The notes under the pieces were generated by a model. It was not told the origin of the DNA and ran no database searches. It worked only from the letters and a program-made list of their open reading frames with translations. 24,717 bases of DNA from a virus, in IMG/VR virus record IMGVR_UViG_3300046529_000501, positions 1 to 24,717 of that record; one strand, given 5' to 3'. Each line of letters starts with the position of its first letter. Within the stretch, counting starts at the first letter, position 1. Below are positions 7,817 to 15,044 of the stretch, in pieces. The translations under genes and the position numbers were made by a program.

Positions 7817-9984
7817 GCCGTCGTCGAGTCAGTAACGAGGCCGTAACTGGCCAGCGCGGTCAGCAGGCTGGCGAGCGCGGCGTTGGACCCCTTGGCGCCG
7901 GAGACGACGGGCCTCGTTGCCGGGGGTGATGCCGCGTTGAACACGCCAAGCGTGTTCGCCATGAGCATGGCACCCGTTATCGACATCGTGCCGGCCTGGT
8001 TGAGCGTCGCCGTCACGCTCGTTCCGCTATACCAACTGAATGTTGACCCGGTGGTATTACCAAACCACATTCCAGTGCCCTGAGCGCCTATCGCGCTGTC
8101 GGTCTGGCTGGGCGACAGCGCGTCATACAGCACCAGCTTCGTCCCCAGACTGCGCGTCGTCATCGTCGGTGCACCAAGTCCATGATTACTGAGGTTAATC
8201 AGGTTCGAGGCAGCGCCAGCCGAAGCGATCAGACCACCCGAGGCCGTCAGCGTCGTGGCGGTGAGCGGGCCACTCAATGTCCCGCCTGACATCGGCAACC
8301 CGGTGACGCTGAAGTGCCAGAGCGTACCGTCAAACATGCCCGTGATCGGCACGCCGGAAACCGCGACGACGCTGTTCGCGATGTTGCCGCCCGCGACAAA
8401 GCTGGCGGCGCCAGTCGGTATGATGGTGATCGTACGCCCGGTCGCGGCGCCAAAAGTCGCGTCGATGGCCGTGATGGCGACGGCGCCGGTCAGCCGTACG
8501 ACCGGGTTGGGCGGAAACGAAACGGTCGCGGCGGAAGCCAGGGTCGGGATGACGTTGTCGTAACCGGTATTGAAACCGATGACTTTATTTTGTCCGGCCC
8601 CGTGATCGACGATGCCAACCAGCGTATTTGGCGTCACGATGTTGCCGACAATCGTGTAGCGGTCCGACGCGCCAGTGCCGACGTATATCCCCGCTCGCAT
8701 CTGAGGTGTCGCGCGGTCGTCGGAGATGCGATTGCCGCTCACCACGAAATCGGACACGCCCGGCTGAATGGAGATGCCGTCGATGCCTGGAGCGCCGACA
8801 TTGTGCAGAAAGTTCCCGGTGATCGTCGTCCCGCCGCTGATCACGAGAATGCCGTAGCCACCCACTCCGTCGATGGAATTACCCGACACCAGCATGTTCG
8901 CGGCGCCGCACTCGATACCGTGCGCCGCGCCAGAGCCGCCAGGCCCCACGGAGTTGCCGGCGACAACGATATGATCGCCAACCCCACCGCCCGAGGTTGG
9001 ATAGGTCGCGATCTGACCGCCTGAGCCGGCGGCGTAGCAATGACAACCGAAGACCCGGTTCCCCAGGATTTGAGTGCCTTCGCCGTCCGCGCCGATACCG
9101 TCGATACCGGTCCCGCTGATCGTATTGCCCTGGATCAGCACCCTGTCGTGGTTGCACGCCCAGATGCCGTAACCGGTTTCCAGGCCGAGATCGACGCCGG
9201 GCGCGATGATTGTGTTGTACAACGCCCGTGAGCCGGCGCCGGCCAGACAGAGACTTATCGTTCCCCGGCAATTGATGATCTGGCAGCGGCGCACGAGGCA
9301 GTCCGCCGCCGCCACGTTCAGCTCGGAACTGCTTGTGGCGACCACGTTGTTACCGTCGAAAGTTATGCCTTCCGCCATGCTTCCGGCGCCGCGCAACCAC
9401 ACCAGGATACCCGTCGTCAGGGTCGGAGCGCGCCGGATGATGGTGCTCCAGCCTGGCGCCCAGAGTTGGACATTCGGCTTCGTGGTGACGACGCCCGTGG
9501 TGAGCACATAGGTCGTGTTCGGGCTCAGCACGACCCGACCCCCGGTGGCCGGCAGAGCGTCCAGCGCGGCCTGGATCGAGGGGAATTGCGACACGTACAG
9601 CACGACGGGCGGCGTCCTGGCATCGACGTACTGCTTCGTCGCGGCGCCCAGGGCGGTTCCAGGATCGGCCGCCAGCGTCAATGCCCCCGCCATCGCACCG
9701 CCCGCCAATTGGAGGAACGGCGCACCGGGCGGCAACGGCCCCGCCGGCCCTGGTGGTCCCACTGGCCCAGGGACGGTGCTGTCGGCTCCCGGTGGCCCTG
9801 GCGGCCCTGGTGGTCCTATTGGCCCAGGAACGGCACTGGGTGGACCGGGCGGCCCAATCGGCCCCGGCGGCCCTGGCACCGTGCTTGGTGGCCCCGGCGG
9901 TCCTGGCGGCCCTACCCACCGCTCCGGGTCGGGCGGCCCGGTGTCGGTGCCAGGGTAATCTGAGAAGTGGATCTTGTAGGCCAC
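7813..9984 (-). CDS. Collagen-like tail fibre with beta-helix domain
   Basis: A 723-residue fibre. It begins [14 protein letters not shown] at GTG 9984, after the stop of the head-completion-like gene. Residues about 25-87 are an almost uninterrupted collagen-like Gly-X-Y run rich in GPP, GPI, GPV, interrupted by S-T-V-P/S-A-V-P linkers. Next is [20 protein letters not shown] and ATKQYVDAR, a motif common at the trimeric necks of tail fibres. From about residue 130 to 480 there are repeated SGNxISG-type coils of a right-handed beta-helix ([24 protein letters not shown]). The C-terminal part repeats [17 protein letters not shown], another fibre-neck motif, then a tip domain. It should form a trimeric fibre for surface attachment. 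Pro-rich collagen stretches raise the question of hydroxylation by the nearby oxygenase. Confidence 0.88.
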   Translation of the reverse strand: MAYKIHFSDYPGTDTGPPDPERWVGPPGPPGPPSTVPGPPGPIGPPGPPSAVPGPIGPPGPPGPPGADSTVPGPVGPPGPAGPLPPGAPFLQLAGGAMAGALTLAADPGTALGAATKQYVDARTPPVVLYVSQFPSIQAALDALPATGGRVVLSPNTTYVLTTGVVTTKPNVQLWAPGWSTIIRRAPTLTTGILVWLRGAGSMAEGITFDGNNVVATSSSELNVAAADCLVRRCQIINCRGTISLCLAGAGSRALYNTIIAPGVDLGLETGYGIWACNHDRVLIQGNTISGTGIDGIGADGEGTQILGNRVFGCHCYAAGSGGQIATYPTSGGGVGDHIVVAGNSVGPGGSGAAHGIECGAANMLVSGNSIDGVGGYGILVISGGTTITGNFLHNVGAPGIDGISIQPGVSDFVVSGNRISDDRATPQMRAGIYVGTGASDRYTIVGNIVTPNTLVGIVDHGAGQNKVIGFNTGYDNVIPTLASAATVSFPPNPVVRLTGAVAITAIDATFGAATGRTITIIPTGAASFVAGGNIANSVVAVSGVPITGMFDGTLWHFSVTGLPMSGGTLSGPLTATTLTASGGLIASAGAASNLINLSNHGLGAPTMTTRSLGTKLVLYDALSPSQTDSAIGAQGTGMWFGNTTGSTFSWYSGTSVTATLNQAGTMSITGAMLMANTLGVFNAASPPATRPVVSGAKGSNAALASLLTALASYGLVTDSTTA

Positions 9985-9985
9985 G

Positions 9986-10957
9986 TCAGAAGTATTCCGC
10001 GACCACCCGCTCGCCGCTCGTCGGCAACGCGGTGATCGTGAACAGCGTCCGCATGGCCTGCACCACGTCAGCCGGCTTCTGCTCGGCCGGCGGGAACTTC
10101 GGCGCCAGATTGTAGGCCGCGAGCATCTCGTAGGCCGGCGCCGCCATCTCCGGGATGTCCATGCTCGTCCACCGCGCGATGCCCTTGCCCACCAGCTCCG
10201 TGTGAACCGCCATCACGCCCTCGACCGCGATATCGTGCGACGCGATGCCCATCGCGCCCCGCCGGACGCGCCCCTCCAGCAGCGTCACGGTCGCCGGATC
10301 GGCCGCCTTGCCGAAGCTGGAGGCGGTCTGCGCCGCGGTCAGCTTGACGTATTCCTCGACGAACGCGCGCGGCACGGCGGTGCCGTCCCACCAGACCACC
10401 GCCATGGCATCGAGCGCGGCGTGAACGCTCGCCACCTTGTCGAGCGCCAGCGCGTATGCGCCCATCATCGTGGCAATATCGCCGATACGTTTCTCCAACA
10501 TCGGAATCAACGCCGGATCAGTCGTCTTCCCGAACGCCGAAGCGATGTGCGAAGCCGTCAGCATCGCGTATTCCTCGGACACGGAGGTCGTGATTTCGGC
10601 GCTCGTCCAATCGACGATCCCCCGTGCCGCGAGTGAATCATGCACCGCGATCACGGCGGCTCGGGCGAGCGCCTGGTCGGACTCCAACGGCGGTTCGTCC
10701 GAGGCGATGACGCCGATCTTGGTCAAAGCGTTCGTGGCGATGGCATCTACGGTGACGATTGTTCCCATCGCGGCGGGATCATCCACGAGCGCCGAGTTGG
10801 AGGCGATGACGCCGAGTTCGACCAGCGCCATCGTGGCGATGGTGGCGACCGGCACCATCTCGGTCATGGTCGGCCGGTCGTCGAGCGGCACCACGGTGAC
10901 ATTGAGCCGCCGCAGCGTCCGCTCGGCGATCGTCGAGACGGAGACGGTCGCGGGCAT
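9986..10957 (-). CDS. Head-completion (P22 gp4-like) protein with tandem repeated domain
   Basis: A 323-residue protein located where podoviruses encode the gp4-type neck adaptor. It contains three diverged tandem copies of one unit: about residues 103-170 (VHDSL...W...EEYAMLTASHIASAFGK), about 178-245 (VHAAL...WW...VEEYVKLTAAQTASSFGK) and about 250-315 (VHTEL...RW...APAYEMLAAYNLAPKF). Before them are two shorter related repeats (VATIATMALVELGVIAS and VDAIATNALTKIGVIAS). LGVIAS followed later by W, then YxxLxxxxAxxFGK, matches the layout of head-completion proteins with one copy. The assignment is by layout and position. The tripling is odd, as the usual family member is about 150-200 residues. 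Confidence 0.72.
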   Translation of the reverse strand: MPATVSVSTIAERTLRRLNVTVVPLDDRPTMTEMVPVATIATMALVELGVIASNSALVDDPAAMGTIVTVDAIATNALTKIGVIASDEPPLESDQALARAAVIAVHDSLAARGIVDWTSAEITTSVSEEYAMLTASHIASAFGKTTDPALIPMLEKRIGDIATMMGAYALALDKVASVHAALDAMAVVWWDGTAVPRAFVEEYVKLTAAQTASSFGKAADPATVTLLEGRVRRGAMGIASHDIAVEGVMAVHTELVGKGIARWTSMDIPEMAAPAYEMLAAYNLAPKFPPAEQKPADVVQAMRTLFTITALPTSGERVVAEYF

Positions 10958-10960
10958 CGC

Positions 10961-11398
10961 TTACCGCCGCGCCGCTGATCCGCTGAGCGACTCCGGAGGC
11001 GGCGCCGGAAGGTCATTCGCGTCGGTGATGATGCCCGCCGCGAGGCTGGACATGCGCGTGGCCGGCGCGGCCGGCGCCACATGCCGCGCATCGGGCGGCG
11101 GCGGCGGCTCCCACGGCACGCCGGTGGGCGGTCCTGACGGGGCGTTCGGGTCCAGCCCAAGACCGATCAGGTGCGCGTCGCGGGCCATTGTGTTTTCCTC
11201 GATCGTGCCACCCGCGCCGCCTCGCGCGCCGATCGAGCCGTCGCCGTTGTAATCGAGGATGATCTGCGCGCCGATCGTCGCGGCGGCCATTGCCTGCCGC
11301 TGCTCCGGCGTGCGTGTGGTCGCGGCGGCCGGCTGTGCCTTGGGCTGGGACGCGGCGCCGCTCGTGGTCGACGCGTGTTCGTCGGGTTTCGTTGCCAT
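10961..11398 (-). CDS. Hypothetical 145-residue low-complexity structural-region protein
   Basis: The start ATG 11398 has a strong AGGAGAG six bases upstream. The protein is Ala/Pro-rich and looks largely disordered: an Ala/Thr/Gln N-terminus, a short helix (TPEQRQAMAAATIGAQIILD), a Gly-rich loop containing DYNGDGSIGARGG, which resembles a calcium-binding DxNxDG loop (D49, N51, D53), and a long Pro-rich tail (VPWEPPPPPDARH). No family recognised. It lies between the small membrane protein and the neck gene, three bases before the latter's start. It may be a head decoration or minor structural protein, but that is only position-based. Confidence 0.72.
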   Translation of the reverse strand: MATKPDEHASTTSGAASQPKAQPAAATTRTPEQRQAMAAATIGAQIILDYNGDGSIGARGGAGGTIEENTMARDAHLIGLGLDPNAPSGPPTGVPWEPPPPPDARHVAPAAPATRMSSLAAGIITDANDLPAPPPESLSGSAARR

Positions 11399-11410
11399 TT
11401 CAGTCTCTCC

Positions 11411-11599
11411 TCATGGTTGACGCGGCGGCCCGCGGATAAGCTGCTCGAGCAGATCGCGCAGGTGATCGAGTTCTCTGACGTTGTCGTCCAGCCGCGCGCC
11501 GAGAACCGCCATGGAATGCGAATTGTTCCACGCGATGCCGATCAACGCGGCCAGCATCAACGGCGCGAGCGCCACCGCGAGTTTGAGCCACGGCGACAA
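11411..11599 (-). CDS. Small single-pass membrane protein with coiled coil
   Basis: A 62-residue protein starting at TTG 11599 directly after the TAA of the capsid gene. Residues about 5-25 (LKLAVALAPLMLAALIGIAW) form one transmembrane helix, and residues about 30-56 (SMAVLGARLDDNVRELDHLR...) form a short coiled coil with Leu spacing. The N-terminus is short and positively charged, so the C-terminal coiled coil may face either side. Membrane proteins of this size in phage operons include holins and spanin-like or injection-linked factors, but the location just behind the capsid gene is not typical for lysis genes. No clear Shine-Dalgarno; coupling to the capsid stop is likely. Confidence 0.62.
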   Translation of the reverse strand: MSPWLKLAVALAPLMLAALIGIAWNNSHSMAVLGARLDDNVRELDHLRDLLEQLIRGPPRQP

Positions 11600-12709
11600 T
11601 TACGCATCTGCAACGGCGGCGGTGAAGACACTCACGATGCCTGCATCTACTGGCTTCGTGGTATCGACTGTCGGATCGGTGCCGAAGCGTAACTTGCCGA
11701 TGCCGCGCATCTCCTGGATGCCGACCCCGTGCATATATCCATAGTCACGCGTGTTCGTCGTGCTCTTCATCCGTTGCGCCCACGCAACGCCCAGCGCCTG
11801 CGCGCCGCACAGCGCCGACATCGCGACGTCGATGCCGCCCGTGCCCGCCCCGGCGATGATCGGCATCTCCGGCACCTCGCGGATGATGACGCCGTTGTAG
11901 AGAATGTCTCCAGCCGTGAACAACGGATTGTCGCGGCCACGATCCCACGCGTATTGCAACGTGTTGATGATCACCGGGTCCTGCATGAGATCACGGAACG
12001 GCAGCGACGGCATGAACATCACGAACCATTCCTCGTCGTCGTTGACGCTGATCGGCCGGATGCGCGGTGACGCGGTGCGGGCGATGCGTTTCGCCAGCGT
12101 GACGGTCGCGGCGGTCATCTTGTCGGCGGTGTTGTCGATCGTCAGCAGCGCCGTGGCCATCACGCCAGAGACCGCGTTCGATTTCGACGCGCCGAACAGC
12201 ACCCGGTCGGCGTTGTTCACCATCCAGGTATTGCGCTGGCCGGCGGTCGCGGCGGCGTAGGACACCTGCACATTGTTGTCGGCGGTGATCGCCTCCAGCG
12301 ACGTGATGATGTCGTTCCGCATCTTCTCCAGTTCCCAGACCATCAGGGCTTCCCTGGCGGCCTCGCGGAGGTCGATGACGCTCTTCTGTTCGTCCCAGTC
12401 CGAGACGGCGACGGCATGGCGGAACGCGGACACGACCAGGTTCAGCGACCGGGCGTTGAGGATTTCCTCGTTGCCCTCCAGCACGGTGTTGCCGGTCACG
12501 CCCGCGCCAACCAGCCGGCGGACGGTCGGGAACACCACGGTGTCGCCGGGCTTGCGGGTCAGATCCTCGCGGACCTGGATCATCGCGCCCATGGTCGTGC
12601 CCATGTAGCGCGCGAACTGGTTCTTCCGGACGTACTCGGTGAAAAACTCGCTGTCCCAGATGAGGGGCGTCAGCCCCTGTCTGGCGGGGGTGACGTTCAT
12701 GTCGGCCAT
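11600..12709 (-). CDS. Major capsid protein, N4-gp56-like (DUF4043-type)
   Basis: A 369-residue protein that should form the icosahedral shell. Features matching the N4-gp56/DUF4043 capsid family: an N-terminal WDSEFFTEYVRKNQFARYMG segment, LTRKPGDTVVFPTVRRLVGA (about residues 50-70), GNTVLEGNEE, then SAFRHAVAVSDWDEQKS, followed by the alpha/beta body and, late, RDYGYMHGVGIQEMRGIGKL. Length is usual for the family. ATG 12709 is preceded by GGAG nine bases upstream. It follows a scaffold-like gene and five small genes. The non-coding bases just upstream hold two hairpin repeats described separately. Confidence 0.92.
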   Translation of the reverse strand: MADMNVTPARQGLTPLIWDSEFFTEYVRKNQFARYMGTTMGAMIQVREDLTRKPGDTVVFPTVRRLVGAGVTGNTVLEGNEEILNARSLNLVVSAFRHAVAVSDWDEQKSVIDLREAAREALMVWELEKMRNDIITSLEAITADNNVQVSYAAATAGQRNTWMVNNADRVLFGASKSNAVSGVMATALLTIDNTADKMTAATVTLAKRIARTASPRIRPISVNDDEEWFVMFMPSLPFRDLMQDPVIINTLQYAWDRGRDNPLFTAGDILYNGVIIREVPEMPIIAGAGTGGIDVAMSALCGAQALGVAWAQRMKSTTNTRDYGYMHGVGIQEMRGIGKLRFGTDPTVDTTKPVDAGIVSVFTAAVADA

Positions 12710-12752
12710 TTGGCCGGGCTCCTGTCGCTATGAGGGAAGGGACGTGAACGGA

Positions 12753-12908
12753 CGCCCGGATAAAGCCCGGCGACGGCTCAACGCCCGCAATCCCCCCGGC
12801 GACGGGGTCACACCAATGTCAGGCCTCGGTGGCCGGCCGAACGCCCGATTGACCCCGGCGACGGGTTGCCTTCGCGTCCGCGATACGCCCGATTGTGCCC
12901 GGCGACGG
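12753..12908 (-). repeat. Four copies of a 23-24 bp hairpin-bearing repeat
   Basis: On the plus strand the unit reads CGCCCG, then 6-7 variable bases (GATTG is shared by two copies), then CCCGGCGACGG. Copies lie at 12753-12776, 12782-12805, 12842-12864 and 12886-12908. The end of each can fold as CCCG-GCGA-CGGG. The two right-hand copies lie inside the 3' end of the 89-residue gene and are read in different frames there. The two left-hand copies are in the 109-base gap before the capsid gene. Sharing across frames argues for a nucleotide-level element rather than a protein repeat. Confidence 0.8.
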
Positions 12909-13088
12909 CGGCGGTTGCTTTGGCGTGGCCGTCGCGGAACGAGTGTCCTCGACCACGGCGGCCAGGATCAGCTTAGCATCGGCCAGCGCGTCGGCAATAG
13001 CCCGGCGTTTTTCGGCATCTGATTCGGGGACACGGCGCTGAAGGCGCGCGGCGTAGAGGATGGCGGTCAGGGTGGCGAGGTCGGTCAT
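12819..13088 (-). CDS. Hypothetical 89-residue protein
   Basis: Starts MTDLATLTAILYAARLQRRV at ATG 13088, overlapping the preceding stop by ATGA. The N-terminal 45 residues form one or two amphipathic helices (DAEKRRAIADALADAKLILA). From about residue 60 the protein becomes Pro/Arg/Gly-rich, and this tail is made of two copies of a nucleotide repeat that continues beyond the gene. The tail may therefore have been created by repeat insertion or expansion. Family not recognised. It is the last gene before the capsid gene. Confidence 0.68.
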   Translation of the reverse strand: MTDLATLTAILYAARLQRRVPESDAEKRRAIADALADAKLILAAVVEDTRSATATPKQPPPSPGTIGRIADAKATRRRGQSGVRPATEA

Positions 13089-13312
13089 GGCCGGCCGCGC
13101 CGCTCGCGGACCTCTGGTGTGGGTGCCATTCTGGCCACCTCGTCAAGCCGGAGCGGTTTCCGCCACTGCATCGTGCGCGGCGCGATTCCGACCTCCGCCG
13201 CTATCTGCCCGTAGTGCACCGGGATCAGCGGCTCATGTGTTCCGCACATCGTCATGATTCGGTCCCTGATTGCCTCAATCTTGCGAACCGTCGTCCGGCT
13301 CCAACGGAGCAC
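13085..13312 (-). CDS. C-terminal fragment of an interrupted phage gene, or a reinitiated small protein
   Basis: The frame is open from 13384 down to 13085, but the first standard start is GTG 13312, which has no good ribosome site. A better-supported start is ATG 13255 (MTMCGTHEPLIPVHYG), which has AGGGA seven bases upstream. Upstream of GTG 13312 the same frame already looks like protein (YAGGRPLWHLSLCHQRDG, then PVLRWSRTTVRKIEA) up to an in-frame TGA at 13385-13387, beyond which it continues in the 43-codon ORF. The C-terminal part HYGQIAAEVGIAPRTMQWRK resembles a helix-turn-helix. The simplest reading is one 143-residue gene split by a stop codon. Whether the downstream part is expressed is unknown. 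Confidence 0.55.
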   Translation of the reverse strand: MLRWSRTTVRKIEAIRDRIMTMCGTHEPLIPVHYGQIAAEVGIAPRTMQWRKPLRLDEVARMAPTPEVRERRGRP

Positions 13313-13384
13313 GGGAACCGGCGTGCCGTCTCGCTGGTGGCACAGTGAGAGGTGCCAAAGCGGCCGGCCGCCGGCATAAACGGC

Positions 13385-13516
13385 TCACTCCATGCCGATG
13401 TTCACCGTCAGGCACGCCGAGACATCACGATCGGCCCACCAGTAGTGATCCCCGATGATCTGCGTTACAGGATCGAACACCGGATGTGCGAGCGCGATCT
13501 CAATCTGACTTTTCAT
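13385..13516 (-). CDS. 43-codon ORF, probable N-terminal part of an interrupted gene
   Basis: Reads MKSQIEIALAHPVFDPVTQI, continues with IGDHYWWADRDVSACLTVNI, and stops at TGA 13385-13387. Its ATG overlaps the previous stop by ATGA, and CCGGAG lies nine bases upstream, so initiation is well supported. The frame resumes immediately after the TGA without a shift and stays protein-like for another 100 codons. It could be a true tiny gene, or the first third of a gene disrupted by a nonsense codon or subject to readthrough. No homologous family identified. Confidence 0.6.
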   Translation of the reverse strand: MKSQIEIALAHPVFDPVTQIIGDHYWWADRDVSACLTVNIGME

Positions 13517-13704
13517 CGTTTCCGCTCCGGCAGGTCCATTGGAGGGTGCAAGGCCTCCAGTAACGCCTCGGAGGGACTCAACCCCCGCACGTTCTCACAC
13601 TCGGTCAACGCGGCGCCAATCGTCAGACCGCTCATGCCGCACAGCCGACAGGTGCCGATGAACGGCCCGCCTTTGGGCGATGTTCGGTCAACAAGATGAT
13701 TCAC
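13513..13704 (-). CDS. Small Cys-containing phage protein (cassette-like, shared PERKR tail)
   Basis: A 63-residue protein starting at GTG 13704 (GTGA overlap with the scaffold stop). It carries C19-x2-C22 in FIGTCRLCGMSGLTIG and a third Cys in LTECEN, so a small metal-binding knuckle is possible. The segment GTCRLCGxSGLTIxxALxxCEN is a pattern I have seen in tiny phage proteins of unknown role. It ends PPMDLPERKR; the upstream scaffold ends PSMDDILRRPERKR. The shared tail, seen at nucleotide level too, marks it as one of the repeat-flanked small genes. Confidence 0.72.
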   Translation of the reverse strand: MNHLVDRTSPKGGPFIGTCRLCGMSGLTIGAALTECENVRGLSPSEALLEALHPPMDLPERKR

Positions 13705-13743
13705 CGTTTTCGTTCCGGTCGGCGAAGGATATCGTCCATTGAG
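13513..13743 (-). repeat. Duplicated gene junction flanking the 63-residue gene
   Basis: 13701-13718 and 13513-13530 share CCGGARCGRAAACGRTGA on the minus strand (15 of 18). Similarity resumes after a 12-base gap as GTCCATTG/GAGGG (plus strand), so tails P-x-MD...PERKR are related. Confidence 0.72.
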
Positions 13744-14546
13744 GGCGGCCCCGTGAAACCGTTCATCCCCCGCGGTGCGCTGCTCCGCGCGTTCGCGAGG
13801 CTCGGCGGCATCCCGGCGACCGGCGAGACCGGCGGCGGGTCGGCGCCGCGTTCGGCCTCCCATTTGGCCCGAAGTTTTTGTTCATACGCCGCCGGGTCGG
13901 TGCCGATTTCCTCGTGCAACCGCGCCGTCGCGTTGTTGTCGATCATCCACTGGTAGGGATGCGGCTGCGAATACAGCTCGGCCCACAATCGCGGATCGGC
14001 CTCGCCGCGCTTTTTGAAGTACTCGGTTTCCCGGTCGATGACCTCTTTGCCGTGCTTGTCGAGCGCCATCATCTCGCTGGTGTTCAGGCGCTCGTTCAGC
14101 ACCACGCCGCGCATCCGGCGCGTGTAGCCCTCCGGGTCCGTTGCCGGGTCGATGGGCGGCAGCGGCTGTGGCGGCGGCGGTGGCGGGCCTTTCTTCGCGT
14201 CCTCAAGTTGCTTCGCCAGTGCGTCCCGCTCGGCCTCGGCGCGGCTCGCGCGCTCGACCCAGTTCTGCCGCCTGGCCCGTTCCTTCTCGTAAGCCGTGCG
14301 CGGGACGATCGGCTGGCCCGGCTCCGGATCGCCGGGCTCCGCGTCGTCGTCCGGGTCCGGTGTGGCGGCCGGCTTCGCGGGTGCCGCATTCTTGTTCGCT
14401 GCTTGACCTGGGTCGGGCTTTCCCGCGTCGGGCTTTCCATCACCCGTACCACTGGCTGGCGCGGCTGTGCCGCCGTCCGTGGAGGTTGGTGGCGATGCCT
14501 CCGGCGGGTTGCCGCCCTTCAGGAATGCGTCGAGGTCACCGGACAT
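13701..14546 (-). CDS. Scaffolding-like protein
   Basis: The chosen start is ATG 14546 (MSGDLDAFLKGG), with AGGTGG nine bases upstream; the longer frame from 14606 overlaps the preceding gene and reads unlike protein. The 281-residue product is highly charged and lacks hydrophobic core patterns: a Pro/Ala/Asp-rich disordered N-terminus (to about 75), a coiled coil (AYEKERARRQNWVERASRAE, then LAKQLEDAKK, about 85-120), a poly-Pro stretch (GPPPPPPQPLPP), a helical middle and a basic C-terminus (RPERKR). This composition and its place between portal and capsid genes fit a phage scaffold that guides capsid assembly. Positively charged C-termini of scaffolds commonly contact the coat protein. Confidence 0.78.
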   Translation of the reverse strand: MSGDLDAFLKGGNPPEASPPTSTDGGTAAPASGTGDGKPDAGKPDPGQAANKNAAPAKPAATPDPDDDAEPGDPEPGQPIVPRTAYEKERARRQNWVERASRAEAERDALAKQLEDAKKGPPPPPPQPLPPIDPATDPEGYTRRMRGVVLNERLNTSEMMALDKHGKEVIDRETEYFKKRGEADPRLWAELYSQPHPYQWMIDNNATARLHEEIGTDPAAYEQKLRAKWEAERGADPPPVSPVAGMPPSLANARSSAPRGMNGFTGPPSMDDILRRPERKR

Positions 14547-14550
14547 CAGG

Positions 14551-14799
14551 TTACGCCACCTCGTATGTCGCCGCGAAAATGTCCGGCTTGCAGGGGTAGA
14601 GTTCACCCTTCACGCCGCGAATGATCCAGTCGCCGGGTCGGGCCTCCATCGTGCCTTCCAGCGTCATTATCAAAATTGTGTCCTGATCAGTGTAACGCAT
14701 ATGGCCTGACATCACGTAGGGCGCCAGATCGCTCTCTTGCTCACCGCGCCGGTACCGCCATGCGTCGATCACGACCGGCTTCTTGCGATATTGAGGCAT
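14551..14799 (-). CDS. Conserved small phage protein (YRKKPV-type)
   Basis: An 82-residue protein beginning MPQYRKKPVVIDAWRY at ATG 14799, six bases after AGGAGG; ATG 14802 is an alternative only three bases from that site. It contains the YRKKPVVIDAWRY N-terminus and the PGDWIIRGVKGELYPCKPDI segment (about residues 55-74) followed by FAATYE, the layout of a very common small phage protein of unknown function. The protein is usually encoded singly among accessory or structural genes. It overlaps the preceding 70-residue gene by one base. Family recognition is confident, function is not known. Confidence 0.83.
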   Translation of the reverse strand: MPQYRKKPVVIDAWRYRRGEQESDLAPYVMSGHMRYTDQDTILIMTLEGTMEARPGDWIIRGVKGELYPCKPDIFAATYEVA

Positions 14800-15011
14800 C
14801 ATGGTCCTCCTGTTTGCTCCGGCGGCGCGAGCCCGGCCAGCGGCACGCCCAGGCGCTCGCGCGCATCGCCATGGTGTTCAGGCGCGACGTTGTCCCTGAT
14901 CCACTGGCACGAATTGCAACGCATGCCTTCCTCGGCCGCGCCAAAGAACCCGAACGCGATCACATGCCGGCCGCAGTCCGTGCAGTCGTATTCGAGTGCC
15001 CCGTCGCTCAT
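14799..15011 (-). CDS. Small zinc-finger-like protein (cassette-like, shared APPEQ tail)
   Basis: A 70-residue protein read from ATG 15011, overlapping the portal stop by ATGA with GGGAGG six bases upstream. It has two Cys pairs: C10-x2-C13 (YDCTDCGRH) and C32-x2-C35 (MRCNSCQW), a probable zinc-ribbon. It ends GLAPPEQTGGP, while the upstream portal ends ALAPPEQPGGGP. An identical 18-base stretch underlies this at 15027-15044 and 14815-14832. It is one of the small genes held between duplicated junctions. Function unknown. Confidence 0.75.
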   Translation of the reverse strand: MSDGALEYDCTDCGRHVIAFGFFGAAEEGMRCNSCQWIRDNVAPEHHGDARERLGVPLAGLAPPEQTGGP

Positions 15012-15044
15012 GGCCCGCCTCCCGGCTGCTCCGGCGGCGCGAGC
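14815..15044 (-). repeat. Duplicated junction flanking the 70-residue gene
   Basis: TGCTCCGGCGGCGCGAGC is identical at 15027-15044 and 14815-14832 (plus strand), followed on the minus strand by GGAGG and an overlapping ATGA in both. Confidence 0.8.

Noticed and set aside
12753-12908. Regular repeats resembling a CRISPR array
   Set aside because: Spacing is irregular (29, 60 and 44 bases), units are imperfect, two lie within a gene, and no cas genes are present.
13385-13387. TGA recoded as tryptophan phage-wide
   Set aside because: Many other genes here clearly end in TGA with overlapping starts, so TGA is a normal stop.
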